DNA of 40,703 nt from a bacterium (GTDB taxonomy: Bacteria; Bacteroidota; Bacteroidia; Flavobacteriales_D; Sanyastnellaceae). Positions 8,434 through 19,915 of the stretch are shown in pieces. Where the stretch lies: assembly GCA_029979565.1 (NCBI GenBank), contig JAPOHG010000016.1:1-40703 (forward strand), in the 5' to 3' direction. Position numbers and translations under genes: made by a program. Positions within the stretch are counted from its first letter, which is position 1; the number at the start of each line of letters is the position of its first letter. The notes below the pieces were generated by a model. That model saw only the letters and a list, made by a program, of their open reading frames with translations. It was not told the origin of the DNA and ran no database searches.

Positions 8434-8461
8434 TTGCACGCTGCGTCCCGCGGTACCTTCG
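8434..8461 (+). promoter_or_regulatory. Promoter of the large TPR gene (TTG-N17-TACCTTCG)
   Basis: TTG at 8434-8436 and TACCTTCG at 8454-8461 are 17 bases apart. The box leaves 22 bases before the ATG at 8484, so this gene should have a short ordinary leader. The same octamer TACCTTCG occurs before the rfaE1-like gene. Confidence 0.65.
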
Positions 8462-8483
8462 GTAGGATAGACACCTGAAGTTT

Positions 8484-11400
8484 ATGAAGCGATTTTCCAA
8501 GGCCCTTCTTCTCTCTGCAACGATGTCCTTTGGCGGTATGGCACCCCTTGCTGCCCAGGTAGCAACCGATGATTGGGACCGTGCAACACGTTACTGGGGC
8601 CACCAGAAATACAACGCCGCTCAACATCATTACGATGCATGGCTGACAGAAAACCCCAACGCTGCCGCATCCCAAGTTGCTCTGGCCCAGTACCGAAGTA
8701 CGTCTTGCGCCATCCAATTGCAGCATCAAGATGCCGCCGAACGTGTCAAGGCTTTCGAGTCGGCTTTTCCAGAACATCCGCTCGTTCGTCAGGCGCGTTG
8801 GGATTTTGCCAACTACCTGTATCGAAAACGGGATTGGAAGGATGCTGCCATGGCATTTGACAGCCTCAACACGCTGCGCATGAAGCCAGCCCAAAAGCTC
8901 GAGATGCAATTCAAACGCGGTCACGCCTTGTTCGAAATGGAAGATTTTGATGAGGCTAGGCTTGACCTGTACGCGGTAATGGAGGCCGGGGAAGCTGCTG
9001 GTGCGTTCGAAAAACCAGCCCGGTATTACTTCAGCCACATCTCCTATTTGAAAGGCCAGCCCCAAGTAGCCTTGGAAGGATTCGAATCCCTGAAAGACGA
9101 CCCCAAACTCAAGCGGGTGGTCCCGATCTACGTTGCGCAATTGCTGCACGAAACCGAGCAATACGACCGCTTGATTGCATACGCCCCGGTGGTATTTGCA
9201 GAAGGCGTTGACCTGAGTAACGCCCAGCGCGCTGATATCTCCCGTTTGGTGGGCGATGCCTTGTACCGCCGGCAAAGCTTCAACGAAGCCCTACCCTACC
9301 TGGAAGAAGCCTACCACGCAACACGTGGCATGGGACGAACACGGGATTTTGCCTACCAGATGGGCTACACCTATTTCAAAGCTCAAGAGCACCTGAAAGC
9401 GTTGACTTGTTTTGCACTCGTCGTCCGAGACGCAGATGAAATGGCACAACTGGCGCACTACCACACGGCAGCATGTTACCTAGCCCTGGACGAAAAGGAG
9501 AAAGCCAAACTGGCTTTCAAGAAGGCCTCAGCGCTGGACCACGATGCCGGCATTCAAGAAGACGCCTTGTTCAGCTACGCAAAACTCGCCTACGAACTGA
9601 CCTTCAATCCATTTGATGATGCTGTCGTGGCCATTGAGCGGTATTTGGAACAGTACCCCAACTCACGCCGCAAGGATGAGGCTTACGGCTTCTTGCTCGA
9701 GGTCTACATGTCGTCCAAGGATTACAACCGGGCGCTCGAGGCATTGGATCAAATCGAAACGAAGACGCCGGATGTGAAGAAGGCGTACCAGCTGGTCGCT
9801 TACAACCGCGGCGTCGAACTCTTTCGCGCAGCATCGTATGCCGAGTGTCAAGATTACTTCGATGCGGCACGGACCTATGCCATTGACGCCACCCTCGCTG
9901 CCGAATCGCATTTTTGGCAGGGAGAAGCCCATTACCTCCAACGGGATTACACCGCAGCAACTGGCGCCTATGCGGCATTTGAATCGGCGCCCGGAGCTTT
10001 CAAAAGCAAGCATTACGCCAATGGCATGTATGCCCGAGGTTACGCCCTTTTCCAGCGCGGATTGTACCTGGACGCTCTGAGTGCATTTCGAAGCTACCTG
10101 AAGACCACAGAGGATTCAGAATTGCCGAAACGAAATGACGCGAAGCTCCGCGTGGCTGATTGTTACTACGCCAACAAGGAATTTGAACCGGCCGCTCGTT
10201 ACTATGGCGAGGTCATCGCTGAGAGCAAAAAAGACGAGGCCTATGCACGTTTCCAACGGGCCGAATGCTTTGGCACCTTGAACAACCCTGCGGCCCAAAT
10301 TGAAGAATTGCTTGACCTGATCGCAACCGGAACAACATCGACCTACCTCCCTGAGGCCCTTTATGCCCTGGGTCGTGCTGAAATTGAAACAAACGACATC
10401 GGCTCGGCAAAAGTCCACCTGATGGAACTTCGCGCCAGCTATCCGGAATCCCTCAAGAGCAAAAATGCATTGGTTGACTTGTGCCTCATCGCGATGAAGC
10501 AAAATCAGCCAGAAGAGGTGTTGGCCCTTTGGGACGAAATCCGAACGCGCTATGGAAATGATGCCATTGCCAGTGATGCCTACAACGTTGTGGAGCCGGT
10601 CTTGATCGACCAAGGGCTCCTCAATGACTTGCCTCCAGGTGTTGGACTTGATACAGATGAGATTGAAGCGCGCCTGTTCAATGCTGCGCGCGATGCAGCG
10701 TTGGAGCGGGATTGCGAAAAAGCCATGCGACGGTTGACCGAATACATCGCTGACTACACCAATGGCATGTTCACTACGGAAGCCCACTTTTTTCTAGCTA
10801 ACTGTGCATATGACACCGGCGACCTCGACTTGGCACGCGCTTCTTTTGAAACGGTTTTACAAGCACCCGTTAACGACTACACCGAGCCCTCTGCCCTCGG
10901 GGCTGCGACCATTGCGTGGAATGCACAAGACCTCGTCGGCGCAAAACAACATTACGCCACCTTGGAGGCCACAAGTGTGTTGCAAGAGAATGCGTTGGAA
11001 GCCCGAATTGGACTGATGCGATGCCACTACCTGTTGGAAGAAACCGAGGAAGCCGTGGCGTATGCCAATTTGGTCATCGATGACAGCAAAACACCCGATG
11101 ATATTGCCGCTACTGCACGTTTCTGGCGGGGCAGAATCAAGTTTGAGGCCGGAGCTTATACCGAAGCGTCATCCGATTTGAAAACGGTGGCAGCCCTTGG
11201 CGGAACACGAGGAGCAGAAAGTCAATTCATGCTGTGCCAAATCGCCTTTGCCAGCAAGGATTACACAGCCACCGAACAAGCCTTGTTTGAATTCATCCAG
11301 GCCTATGCCAACTACGATACGTGGAAACACGCAGCTTTCTTAATGCTGGTCGATACGTACATCGCCACGGGTGACTGGTTCCAAGCAAGAGCCACGGCAG

Positions 11401-11564
11401 AAAGCATCTTGGAGTATGTAGAAGCAGAAGAAATTCGCTTCGCTGCGACCCAAAAACTCACCACCATCAATGAATTGGAGCTGGCCGAATTGAATCCTCC
11501 TGTATCGAGTGACAGCACGGACACAGATTCCAACATCCCTCGACAAAACGTTTCCCAGCAATGA
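8484..11564 (+). CDS. Large exported tetratricopeptide repeat protein
   Basis: The 1026-residue product starts with a signal peptide (MKRFSKALLLSATMS...LAAQ) and is then almost entirely TPR helices, for example AAQHHYDAWLTENPNA, EALPYLEEAYHATRG, GLYLDALSAFRSYLK, EFEPAARYYGEVIAES and DLDLARASFETVLQAP. The repeats suggest a periplasmic or envelope-attached scaffold for protein-protein contacts; no catalytic domain is visible. It is followed by an outer-membrane barrel gene that overlaps it by four bases (ATGA), so translation is probably coupled and the products probably work together. TPR and barrel genes of this kind are commonly paired in Bacteroidota, but their function is not known to me. 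It has its own promoter just upstream. Confidence 0.88.
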   Translation: MKRFSKALLLSATMSFGGMAPLAAQVATDDWDRATRYWGHQKYNAAQHHYDAWLTENPNAAASQVALAQYRSTSCAIQLQHQDAAERVKAFESAFPEHPLVRQARWDFANYLYRKRDWKDAAMAFDSLNTLRMKPAQKLEMQFKRGHALFEMEDFDEARLDLYAVMEAGEAAGAFEKPARYYFSHISYLKGQPQVALEGFESLKDDPKLKRVVPIYVAQLLHETEQYDRLIAYAPVVFAEGVDLSNAQRADISRLVGDALYRRQSFNEALPYLEEAYHATRGMGRTRDFAYQMGYTYFKAQEHLKALTCFALVVRDADEMAQLAHYHTAACYLALDEKEKAKLAFKKASALDHDAGIQEDALFSYAKLAYELTFNPFDDAVVAIERYLEQYPNSRRKDEAYGFLLEVYMSSKDYNRALEALDQIETKTPDVKKAYQLVAYNRGVELFRAASYAECQDYFDAARTYAIDATLAAESHFWQGEAHYLQRDYTAATGAYAAFESAPGAFKSKHYANGMYARGYALFQRGLYLDALSAFRSYLKTTEDSELPKRNDAKLRVADCYYANKEFEPAARYYGEVIAESKKDEAYARFQRAECFGTLNNPAAQIEELLDLIATGTTSTYLPEALYALGRAEIETNDIGSAKVHLMELRASYPESLKSKNALVDLCLIAMKQNQPEEVLALWDEIRTRYGNDAIASDAYNVVEPVLIDQGLLNDLPPGVGLDTDEIEARLFNAARDAALERDCEKAMRRLTEYIADYTNGMFTTEAHFFLANCAYDTGDLDLARASFETVLQAPVNDYTEPSALGAATIAWNAQDLVGAKQHYATLEATSVLQENALEARIGLMRCHYLLEETEEAVAYANLVIDDSKTPDDIAATARFWRGRIKFEAGAYTEASSDLKTVAALGGTRGAESQFMLCQIAFASKDYTATEQALFEFIQAYANYDTWKHAAFLMLVDTYIATGDWFQARATAESILEYVEAEEIRFAATQKLTTINELELAELNPPVSSDSTDTDSNIPRQNVSQQ

Positions 11565-13330
11565 AGACTTTGACCTTGATCGCTGCCACGGCAGCAACCC
11601 TCGGAAATGCATCACCTGCACATGCTGAAGCTCCTCGGGACACGTTGGATTTGAATGTGACGTTCGTCGGTGACCGGGAGGTACTCATGCGCGATGCGCA
11701 CAAAGAAATGCATTGGCCAGAACCGGCTGTCATCGCACTCCAAAAACCGGATTTCACCTATTCTGTTCTGCCCAAGCGTATCGATGTGCAGCCCACATGG
11801 GAAAGGGAAAAAGCAAAACGGCTGAAAGTCGAAGACCCCTTGCAGCGTTTGTACAAAGGGTTTGTAGAAGCGGGCATGGGCAATTACACCAGCCCGTATT
11901 TGCTGTTTAATTATGCAGACTTGCGATCACGCGAACGCGCTTGGGGAGTGGAGTATGCGCACACCTCAACAAAGGGTGGGTTTTTGTACGAAGACGATGC
12001 CCTGGGACAAGGGGTCCCCCAACATTTCAGCACAAACACACTGGACGGGTGGTACAAGCGCTTCTTCAAGAAGGAATACCTCAAGGTCAGCGGCACCTAT
12101 GATCGAAACGCCATCAGCTACTACGGTCGCGTCAGCGGTTTGGCTGAACCGGACAGCTCTTTATTCGCCCTCGGTGACTCCGGACGATTCAGCACCTTCC
12201 ACGTGCGCGCTGAAATCGGCGACATGGCGCCAGCAAAGCGATCGTGGAACCACCGGATTGTATTGGATTACGGAACCCTTTGGAACGACCGCAACACCAA
12301 AGAACACAACTTCGATTTCCAAGCCAAACTCAAAGGGCACATCGAGGACAATCCGGTTTCGCTGCAAGCACACGCCAACATCGATCGATTGGAGCGCGTG
12401 GAAGAAGGCTTGATTGTGCCGCCGTTGAAGCAGGCAATCTTTGATTTGCACCCGGCCGTTTACAAGGACTACAATGCGCTGAAGACAAAAGTGGGATTCG
12501 GCATGTGGGTGGACGCCCAAGGCAACCAACCCTTCCTGTTCGTTCCCGAATTGGAGGCGTCCGTCTCATTGCTGCAAGACCTCTTCATTCCCTACGTGGC
12601 TGTGAACGGAGGGGTGAATCAAAACCGATTTGAGACGGCCCTGCAAGCCAATCCATTCTTGCCCTCCCCTGAGGATTCTACATCGGTTTGGAAAAATTCC
12701 TATGAAACAATCCGTGCGACGGGCGGGATGCGAGGCTCCATCACTTCATTCTTCACCTTTGACCTGAATGCTTCACACCGCCGTATCAATCAAGCGTTGA
12801 CCTATGCACCATTGGGCATTTATGGTTCAGGAGCGGGCTTCCAGCCCCTCTACCAAGACCTATCAATCACAACGATCCAAGCCAATGCCAACCTTGCCCT
12901 CGGAGCTTCAACTTCCGTGCAAGGGCAAGTCAAACAGCACACATATGCCGTACGCGACTCCGCGCTCAGCGAACTAACTCCCTGGAACCTTCCCGGTCTC
13001 GAAATCAATGTGCGCGCACGTCATAGCTTCAAGGATAAGTTGATTGTCCAGGCCGGTATACGGACCGTAACGGGTCGAAGAGGACTGCAAGCCATTCCGG
13101 TTGCGCCTTCAGGAGAAAATTTCATCACGGATGCGATTGGCACCAATATTGGATACGCCTACGATCTCGCTGATATTGTGGACTTGAACATGCAGATTGA
13201 ATACCGCTACAATGCGCGTTTAGGCGCCTGGTTATCAGGCGAAAACCTATTGAACCAATCGAACCCACTCTTCTTCGGATACAACAGCCAAGGAACACGG
13301 ATCACCTTCGGATTCAACTACGCTTTTTAA
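11561..13330 (+). CDS. TonB-dependent-receptor-like outer membrane beta-barrel lacking a plug
   Basis: The 589-residue product has a signal peptide (MKTLTLIAATAATLGNASPAHA) and then a long series of alternating amphipathic strands, ending with GTRITFGFNYAF, whose terminal phenylalanine is the usual outer-membrane barrel insertion signal. The closing segment (YNARLGAWLSGENLLNQS) resembles the last strands of TonB-dependent receptors, but there is no carboxypeptidase-like or plug domain at the N-terminus and no visible TonB box. It may therefore be a structural or export barrel rather than a nutrient receptor. The start overlaps the TPR gene stop by four bases, which argues for a shared function with that periplasmic protein. 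Confidence 0.8.
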   Translation: MKTLTLIAATAATLGNASPAHAEAPRDTLDLNVTFVGDREVLMRDAHKEMHWPEPAVIALQKPDFTYSVLPKRIDVQPTWEREKAKRLKVEDPLQRLYKGFVEAGMGNYTSPYLLFNYADLRSRERAWGVEYAHTSTKGGFLYEDDALGQGVPQHFSTNTLDGWYKRFFKKEYLKVSGTYDRNAISYYGRVSGLAEPDSSLFALGDSGRFSTFHVRAEIGDMAPAKRSWNHRIVLDYGTLWNDRNTKEHNFDFQAKLKGHIEDNPVSLQAHANIDRLERVEEGLIVPPLKQAIFDLHPAVYKDYNALKTKVGFGMWVDAQGNQPFLFVPELEASVSLLQDLFIPYVAVNGGVNQNRFETALQANPFLPSPEDSTSVWKNSYETIRATGGMRGSITSFFTFDLNASHRRINQALTYAPLGIYGSGAGFQPLYQDLSITTIQANANLALGASTSVQGQVKQHTYAVRDSALSELTPWNLPGLEINVRARHSFKDKLIVQAGIRTVTGRRGLQAIPVAPSGENFITDAIGTNIGYAYDLADIVDLNMQIEYRYNARLGAWLSGENLLNQSNPLFFGYNSQGTRITFGFNYAF

Positions 13331-15466
<2,136 letters not shown>

Positions 15467-15479
15467 TGTCGCTTATTGC

Positions 15480-16277
15480 ATGACCTGGAAGAACAAAACC
15501 GTTTGGATCACCGGCGCAAGCAGCGGCATCGGCCGCGCTGCAGCGAACCGTTGGTCCGAACTCGGCGCCCGGGTCATCCTCTCATCCCGCAAGGAGGCGG
15601 CGCTCCAAGACGTTGCAAACCGATGGAGCGAAGCACAGCAAGCGCAGTCACTCATCTTGCCATTGGACTTGTCCAAATCCGAGCAATTGCCGGGAAAAGT
15701 TGCTGAGGCTCTTCAATGGGCTGGAACCATTGACGTCATGGTGCATTGCGGCGGCATCAGCCAGCGTTCAACGGTGCTGGAGACTGCTTTGGAGGTTGAC
15801 CGACGCGTGATGGAGGTGGATTATTTCGGAACATTGGCCTTAACCAAAGCACTGCTTCCCCATTTCGTTGAACGGCAAACTGGCCAGTTTGTCGTCGTCA
15901 CCAGCCTCATGGGACTATTCTCATCGCCTTTGCGATCGGGATACTGCGGAGCAAAACACGCACTCCACGGGTTTTTTGAGTCCCTGCGGGCGGAGCACCA
16001 CGACGATGGCATTGGCGTTACGATGGTGTGCCCCGGGTTCATTCATACCAACATCTCTATGAATGCGGTTGTGGGTGACGGCAGCCAACAAGGCACGATG
16101 GATGCCAAAACCGGCGCAGGCTTGACACCTGAGGCGTGTGCGGCTCGGATGATCCGTGCGGTTGAACGGCGCAAGCCCGAAGTCCTCATCGGACGGTTTG
16201 AAATCGTCGGCGCTTACCTCAAGCGCTTCGTTCCTGGATTGATGAGGCGCATCGTCCGGAAGGCAGCAGTAACGTAA
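15480..16277 (+). CDS. SDR family oxidoreductase
   Basis: A 265-residue classical short-chain dehydrogenase/reductase. The Rossmann motif TGASSGIGRAAA binds NAD(P); HCGGISQR replaces the usual NAG motif; the catalytic set includes the serine in VVTSLMGLFSS and the YCGAK pair (Tyr-x-x-x-Lys). The C-terminal extension with KRFVPGLMRRIVRK resembles the DHRS7-like branch, which often acts on lipids or steroids, but the substrate cannot be predicted. The ATG at 15480 is chosen because the longer frame from 15420 only overlaps gyrB and adds a non-family N-terminus. The gene follows gyrB by 13 bases and is convergent with the exporter operon, with a gap of three bases. Confidence 0.88.
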   Translation: MTWKNKTVWITGASSGIGRAAANRWSELGARVILSSRKEAALQDVANRWSEAQQAQSLILPLDLSKSEQLPGKVAEALQWAGTIDVMVHCGGISQRSTVLETALEVDRRVMEVDYFGTLALTKALLPHFVERQTGQFVVVTSLMGLFSSPLRSGYCGAKHALHGFFESLRAEHHDDGIGVTMVCPGFIHTNISMNAVVGDGSQQGTMDAKTGAGLTPEACAARMIRAVERRKPEVLIGRFEIVGAYLKRFVPGLMRRIVRKAAVT

Positions 16278-16280
16278 TGT

Positions 16281-17381
16281 TCAGTACTGCGGCTGGTTCC
16301 AGACTTTCACAAGATCCTCTGGAGTGACACCATTCAACACTTCTACGGTAATGCCGTCGGAAAGGCCCAGCTGGACATCGCGGCGCTCGTAGCGATTTTC
16401 TTCCACAAGCACCTCCACAAATGTGGAACCCTCAGCGTACTGAACGAGCATCTCCGGCATGACCAATGCATCCCGTCGCTCATCCAGCACCACATTCGCA
16501 TTCGCCGAATAGCCCGCGCGAAGGAACTGGTCGTCTTGCAATTCCACCGCGGCTTTGATTTCGAATTGGATGGCTCCAGCTTCCTCAACGCCTTTCGGAC
16601 TGATGTACTCGAGCGTCGCCGGAATGAGCAGGCCCTCGATGGCACCTACGGTCAATTCGATGGCCATCCCAACGGAGAGTTTCTCCACTTCCGATTCGTC
16701 AATTTTGCCGATGAAAATGAGGTCCTGCATATCCGCGACGGTGGCAATGGTCGTGCCCTCATTGAAATTGTTGGCCTCGATGACACTGTTGCCTTTTTTG
16801 ACCGGTACATCGAGGACCATTCCGTCGATGGTCGATGTAATCAAGGTATTGGAGGTACGCCCGCTGCGAGCCGCCACACCGTCTTGAATGATGCGCAGGT
16901 TATCCTCCGCGGCATAGAATTCCTCCTGCGCCTGTTTGCGGGCCAATTCAAATCGTTGAAAGTCTGCTGCCGCGATGATGCCATCCTCCAGCAACAGGCG
17001 ATTGCGCTCCGCGTTGGTCTCGGCGTCTTCCAGGCTAATCCGCGCGCGCTCGAGCCGGGTTTCCGCACTGCTCAGCGCTCCCATATCCGGCACGACCATC
17101 ACCTCTGCGAGCACATCACCCGATCGGACTTCCTCCCCCGCCTCAACTTGCACGCGCCGCACAATGCCGGAAATCTGCGGCTTAATCAAAATTTCTTGGC
17201 GTGGTTGAATGGAGCCGGCGGCAACAGTTTTGATGACGATGTCACCGATGCGCGGAGATTCCGTGCGGTACGTGGCCTCCTCCTGTTGTTCTTGTTCGTA
17301 CAGGTGATTCAAGGTGTAGGCAGCGCCGACCAGCACCAAAATGATGAAGGCAATGAGGGTATACAGGCGTCCTTTTTTCAT
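16281..17381 (-). CDS. HlyD/MacA-type periplasmic adaptor subunit of an ABC exporter
   Basis: The 366-residue membrane fusion protein starts with one membrane anchor (residues about 6-26, LYTLIAFIILVLVGAAYTL). It continues with a barrel-sandwich/lipoyl half motif (GIVRRVQVEAGEEVRSGDVL), a coiled-coil hairpin (about 100-165, rich in Glu, Ala and Arg), the second lipoyl half (STIDGMVLDVPVKKGNSV) and beta-barrel/membrane-proximal domains. Such adaptors link inner-membrane MacB-like permeases to an outer-membrane channel. It is the last gene of the hutH-led operon, two bases after the second permease. No TolC-like gene is nearby, so the outer-membrane partner must lie elsewhere. Confidence 0.9.
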   Translation of the reverse strand: MKKGRLYTLIAFIILVLVGAAYTLNHLYEQEQQEEATYRTESPRIGDIVIKTVAAGSIQPRQEILIKPQISGIVRRVQVEAGEEVRSGDVLAEVMVVPDMGALSSAETRLERARISLEDAETNAERNRLLLEDGIIAAADFQRFELARKQAQEEFYAAEDNLRIIQDGVAARSGRTSNTLITSTIDGMVLDVPVKKGNSVIEANNFNEGTTIATVADMQDLIFIGKIDESEVEKLSVGMAIELTVGAIEGLLIPATLEYISPKGVEEAGAIQFEIKAAVELQDDQFLRAGYSANANVVLDERRDALVMPEMLVQYAEGSTFVEVLVEENRYERRDVQLGLSDGITVEVLNGVTPEDLVKVWNQPQY

Positions 17382-17383
17382 GG

Positions 17384-18682
17384 TTATTCGGTTCGAATCG
17401 CTTCAACGGGGCGAATGGAGACAGCCCGGAAGGCTGGAAGAATTCCAGCCAAGGCTCCCATCACCACCATGGTGAGCAAAGATTGCAATACAATGTCAAT
17501 GGATACTTGCGGGTTGCGAAAACTTCCGCCCTGCATATCGGGCATGCTATCCAACAAGGCATTGATTCCTTCAATGGTTCCAACCCCTAAGATGGCGCCC
17601 ATCAAGCCAAACAGCGTCGTCAACAAAAGCGTTTCGCCCATGATTTGGCGAACCACAACGCCCGGCGTGGCGCCCAATGCTCTACGAATGCCCAATTCAT
17701 TGGTGCGCTCTCGGACCGTGATCAACATGATGTTCATGATTCCAATAATCCCAGCCAGCAATGCCAGACCACCGAAAACAAAGCTCACCCACCGAATGGC
17801 ACTGAAAACAGATTGAATTTCCTCGAATTCGCGAGCGACCGTCCAATGACCAAAGGCACGGTTGTCGTCCGGATGAATGGATAATCGGGCTTTGAGAACA
17901 GACATGATTTCAGCTGCTGCCGAATCGGCATGTACCTCTTCATTGAACAACAGGCACAACCACCCCACGTCATCGCCTTGGTGAAAGGCCTGATTGAACG
18001 CCGTAAATGGTATCCGAATGCTTTGCAAATCCTCTTCCGCATCTTCTCCCGAGCGCATGGATGTGAACACCCCTACCACAGTGAAATTGACCCCATTGAT
18101 GCGAATGGAACCTCCGATGGCATCCTCCTGTTTCGTGAATAAGATGTCACGCACTCGCTCTCCGATTACAGCAATTTTTCGCTTGTCATCGATGTCTCGG
18201 TCATTCAGATGGCGGCCTTCCTTCAGCGGTCGAGCCTCGATGAGCTGCTGCTCCGGAAATTCACCGAATACTGTAAAAGCACCCGTTTTCAGGCCCCGGG
18301 TGACGTTGTTCGAACCGCGCCAGCCACCAAGCTGGTTTTGAGGAGCCACCGCTTCCAACGTCTGGCTATTCGCTGCCAGGTATTCGACGTCGGCGATGGT
18401 CAAGTCAATGGGGCGTCCGCGCTGAAATCCCTTGTACGCCATGCTGGTACTTTGCGTCCACATGAACATGCTGTTCTTGGCCATATCCCCGAGATCCTGG
18501 GAAACTCCATTTTGCAAGCCGTTGGCCGAACCGATGGTGATGATGATCATGAAGAGTCCCCATCCGACACCCAAACCGCTCAAGCCGGTTCGCAATGGCT
18601 TTTGCAAGAGCACTTGAACCATCTCAATGAAGACGTCCCAATCCGGGCGCCACATGCGGGGTTTTCGATTCGAGTTACTCAT
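17384..18682 (-). CDS. MacB-like ABC transporter permease (second copy)
   Basis: A 432-residue permease of the MacB_PCD/FtsX type: an N-terminal membrane helix near residues 22-45 (LRTGLSGLGVGWGLFMII), a periplasmic domain of about 220 residues, and three C-terminal helices in the FtsX region (including RTNELGIRRALGATPGVVVR, the conserved cytoplasmic coupling loop), ending SIRPVEAIRTE. The start ATG at 18682 overlaps the upstream permease by eight bases; the longer frame to 18733 would overlap by far more. It is a paralogue of the gene upstream, with which it should form a heterodimer served by the operon's ATPase. Confidence 0.9.
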   Translation of the reverse strand: MSNSNRKPRMWRPDWDVFIEMVQVLLQKPLRTGLSGLGVGWGLFMIIITIGSANGLQNGVSQDLGDMAKNSMFMWTQSTSMAYKGFQRGRPIDLTIADVEYLAANSQTLEAVAPQNQLGGWRGSNNVTRGLKTGAFTVFGEFPEQQLIEARPLKEGRHLNDRDIDDKRKIAVIGERVRDILFTKQEDAIGGSIRINGVNFTVVGVFTSMRSGEDAEEDLQSIRIPFTAFNQAFHQGDDVGWLCLLFNEEVHADSAAAEIMSVLKARLSIHPDDNRAFGHWTVAREFEEIQSVFSAIRWVSFVFGGLALLAGIIGIMNIMLITVRERTNELGIRRALGATPGVVVRQIMGETLLLTTLFGLMGAILGVGTIEGINALLDSMPDMQGGSFRNPQVSIDIVLQSLLTMVVMGALAGILPAFRAVSIRPVEAIRTE

Positions 18683-19913
18683 CGCGCAATGCTTCAACCG
18701 GACGAATCGAAACGGCACGCACCGCCGGTCCAATGGCGCTGATGACGCCTACAATAATCAATACCCCTAGCGCCAAAAGAGCCGACCGAAAGTCCACCCG
18801 GGGATCGCTGAAGAAATCGTGGTCAACAAACGGAGCGATGCCTTGAAGCAGCCAAGTACCAGCCAGCAAACCGATGCAACCGGAGATGAGCATCAAGAAA
18901 ACGGCTTCCTGCACAATTTGAGCAACAATGCTTCCGCTGGTTGCACCCAAAGCCTTGCGAACGCCAATCTCCTTCGTTCGTTCGCGCACCACAATGGCCA
19001 TGATGTTGGCCACTCCCATGGCACCGGCCAGCAAGGTCATCATGCCAACAAACCAGACAAACAGGCGAATGCCGCCAAAAATTTGCCTGTACATCTCGGC
19101 TTGTTCGTTTCGGTTATCCACCCACACGCCTTCGGCATCGTCCGGATGCACAACAAGTCGATCCTTCAACCAGCCCGTCAATGAGGCCGTCGTTTCCCGT
19201 GTTTCGTCGATGCTCGCTGCCCCGGTGCCGATGGCCACCCGGCTCACCACATCGCTGTTGGAAAACAGTTTCTGCGCTGTTGAGAAGGGAACATAAACGC
19301 TTCGATTCTCCCATCGCGAACCGGTTTGATTGAACGTGCCAACCACCGCAAATTGGATGCCGCGTACTTGAATCAAGGTGCCGACTGCTTGTTCCGGTGT
19401 CATTCCTTTCGGAAATAAGTCGGTTAATACCTGTCCACCAATCACCGCAACTTTTCGCCGCTGATCGACATCTCGTTCGTTGACGAACCGTCCCGCAGTG
19501 AGGTTAACCTGACCAATTTCGCGTTGGTCCGGATCCACACCGCGAACGCCATAGGACCCTTGTTGGTTTCCGTTCCGAACGGTTGAACCCCACCGGTAGA
19601 CCAAGCGGCTCCAAGCGGGCACGCTGTCCATTTGAGCTTGCATCGCTTGTTCATCAGCATTGTGCAGTTGGATGCGGCGATTGGGTTTTCGGCCCCTGAA
19701 TGCCAATTGGGCATTGCCCGTTTCCACCTGCATCAAATTGGCAGCATCATCACCAAAGGTCTGCTTTACACCCGTTTCTAACCCCGCACCCAATCCTTGC
19801 ATCACCACCAAGATGAAAATACCGAGTGCGATGCTCAAACCGGTCAAACCTGTCCGCAACGGATTGCTCAGCACCGTATGAAAAATCTCAAGCCATGTAT
19901 CCCGGTCCACCAT
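18675..19913 (-). CDS. MacB-like ABC transporter permease (first copy)
   Basis: A 412-residue MacB_PCD/FtsX-type permease with an N-terminal helix (TGLTGLSIALGIFILVVM), a periplasmic domain, and three C-terminal helices with the coupling loop RTKEIGVRKALGATSGSIVA. It ends SIRPVEALRDE, nearly identical to the end of the second permease, showing that the two arose by duplication. The ATG at 19913 lies two bases after the ATPase stop and gives MVDRDTWLEIFHT, a start typical of the family; the longer frame overlaps the ATPase and is rejected. MacB-type transporters push substrates from the periplasm outward by mechanotransmission rather than moving them through the membrane. Confidence 0.9.
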   Translation of the reverse strand: MVDRDTWLEIFHTVLSNPLRTGLTGLSIALGIFILVVMQGLGAGLETGVKQTFGDDAANLMQVETGNAQLAFRGRKPNRRIQLHNADEQAMQAQMDSVPAWSRLVYRWGSTVRNGNQQGSYGVRGVDPDQREIGQVNLTAGRFVNERDVDQRRKVAVIGGQVLTDLFPKGMTPEQAVGTLIQVRGIQFAVVGTFNQTGSRWENRSVYVPFSTAQKLFSNSDVVSRVAIGTGAASIDETRETTASLTGWLKDRLVVHPDDAEGVWVDNRNEQAEMYRQIFGGIRLFVWFVGMMTLLAGAMGVANIMAIVVRERTKEIGVRKALGATSGSIVAQIVQEAVFLMLISGCIGLLAGTWLLQGIAPFVDHDFFSDPRVDFRSALLALGVLIIVGVISAIGPAVRAVSIRPVEALRDE

Positions 19914-19915
19914 CC

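Noticed and set aside
16266-16290. Inverted repeat GCAGTA/TACTGC between the convergent SDR and adaptor genes
   Set aside because: Only 6 bp with a 13-base loop, overlapping both stop codons and without a T-run; within chance expectation.
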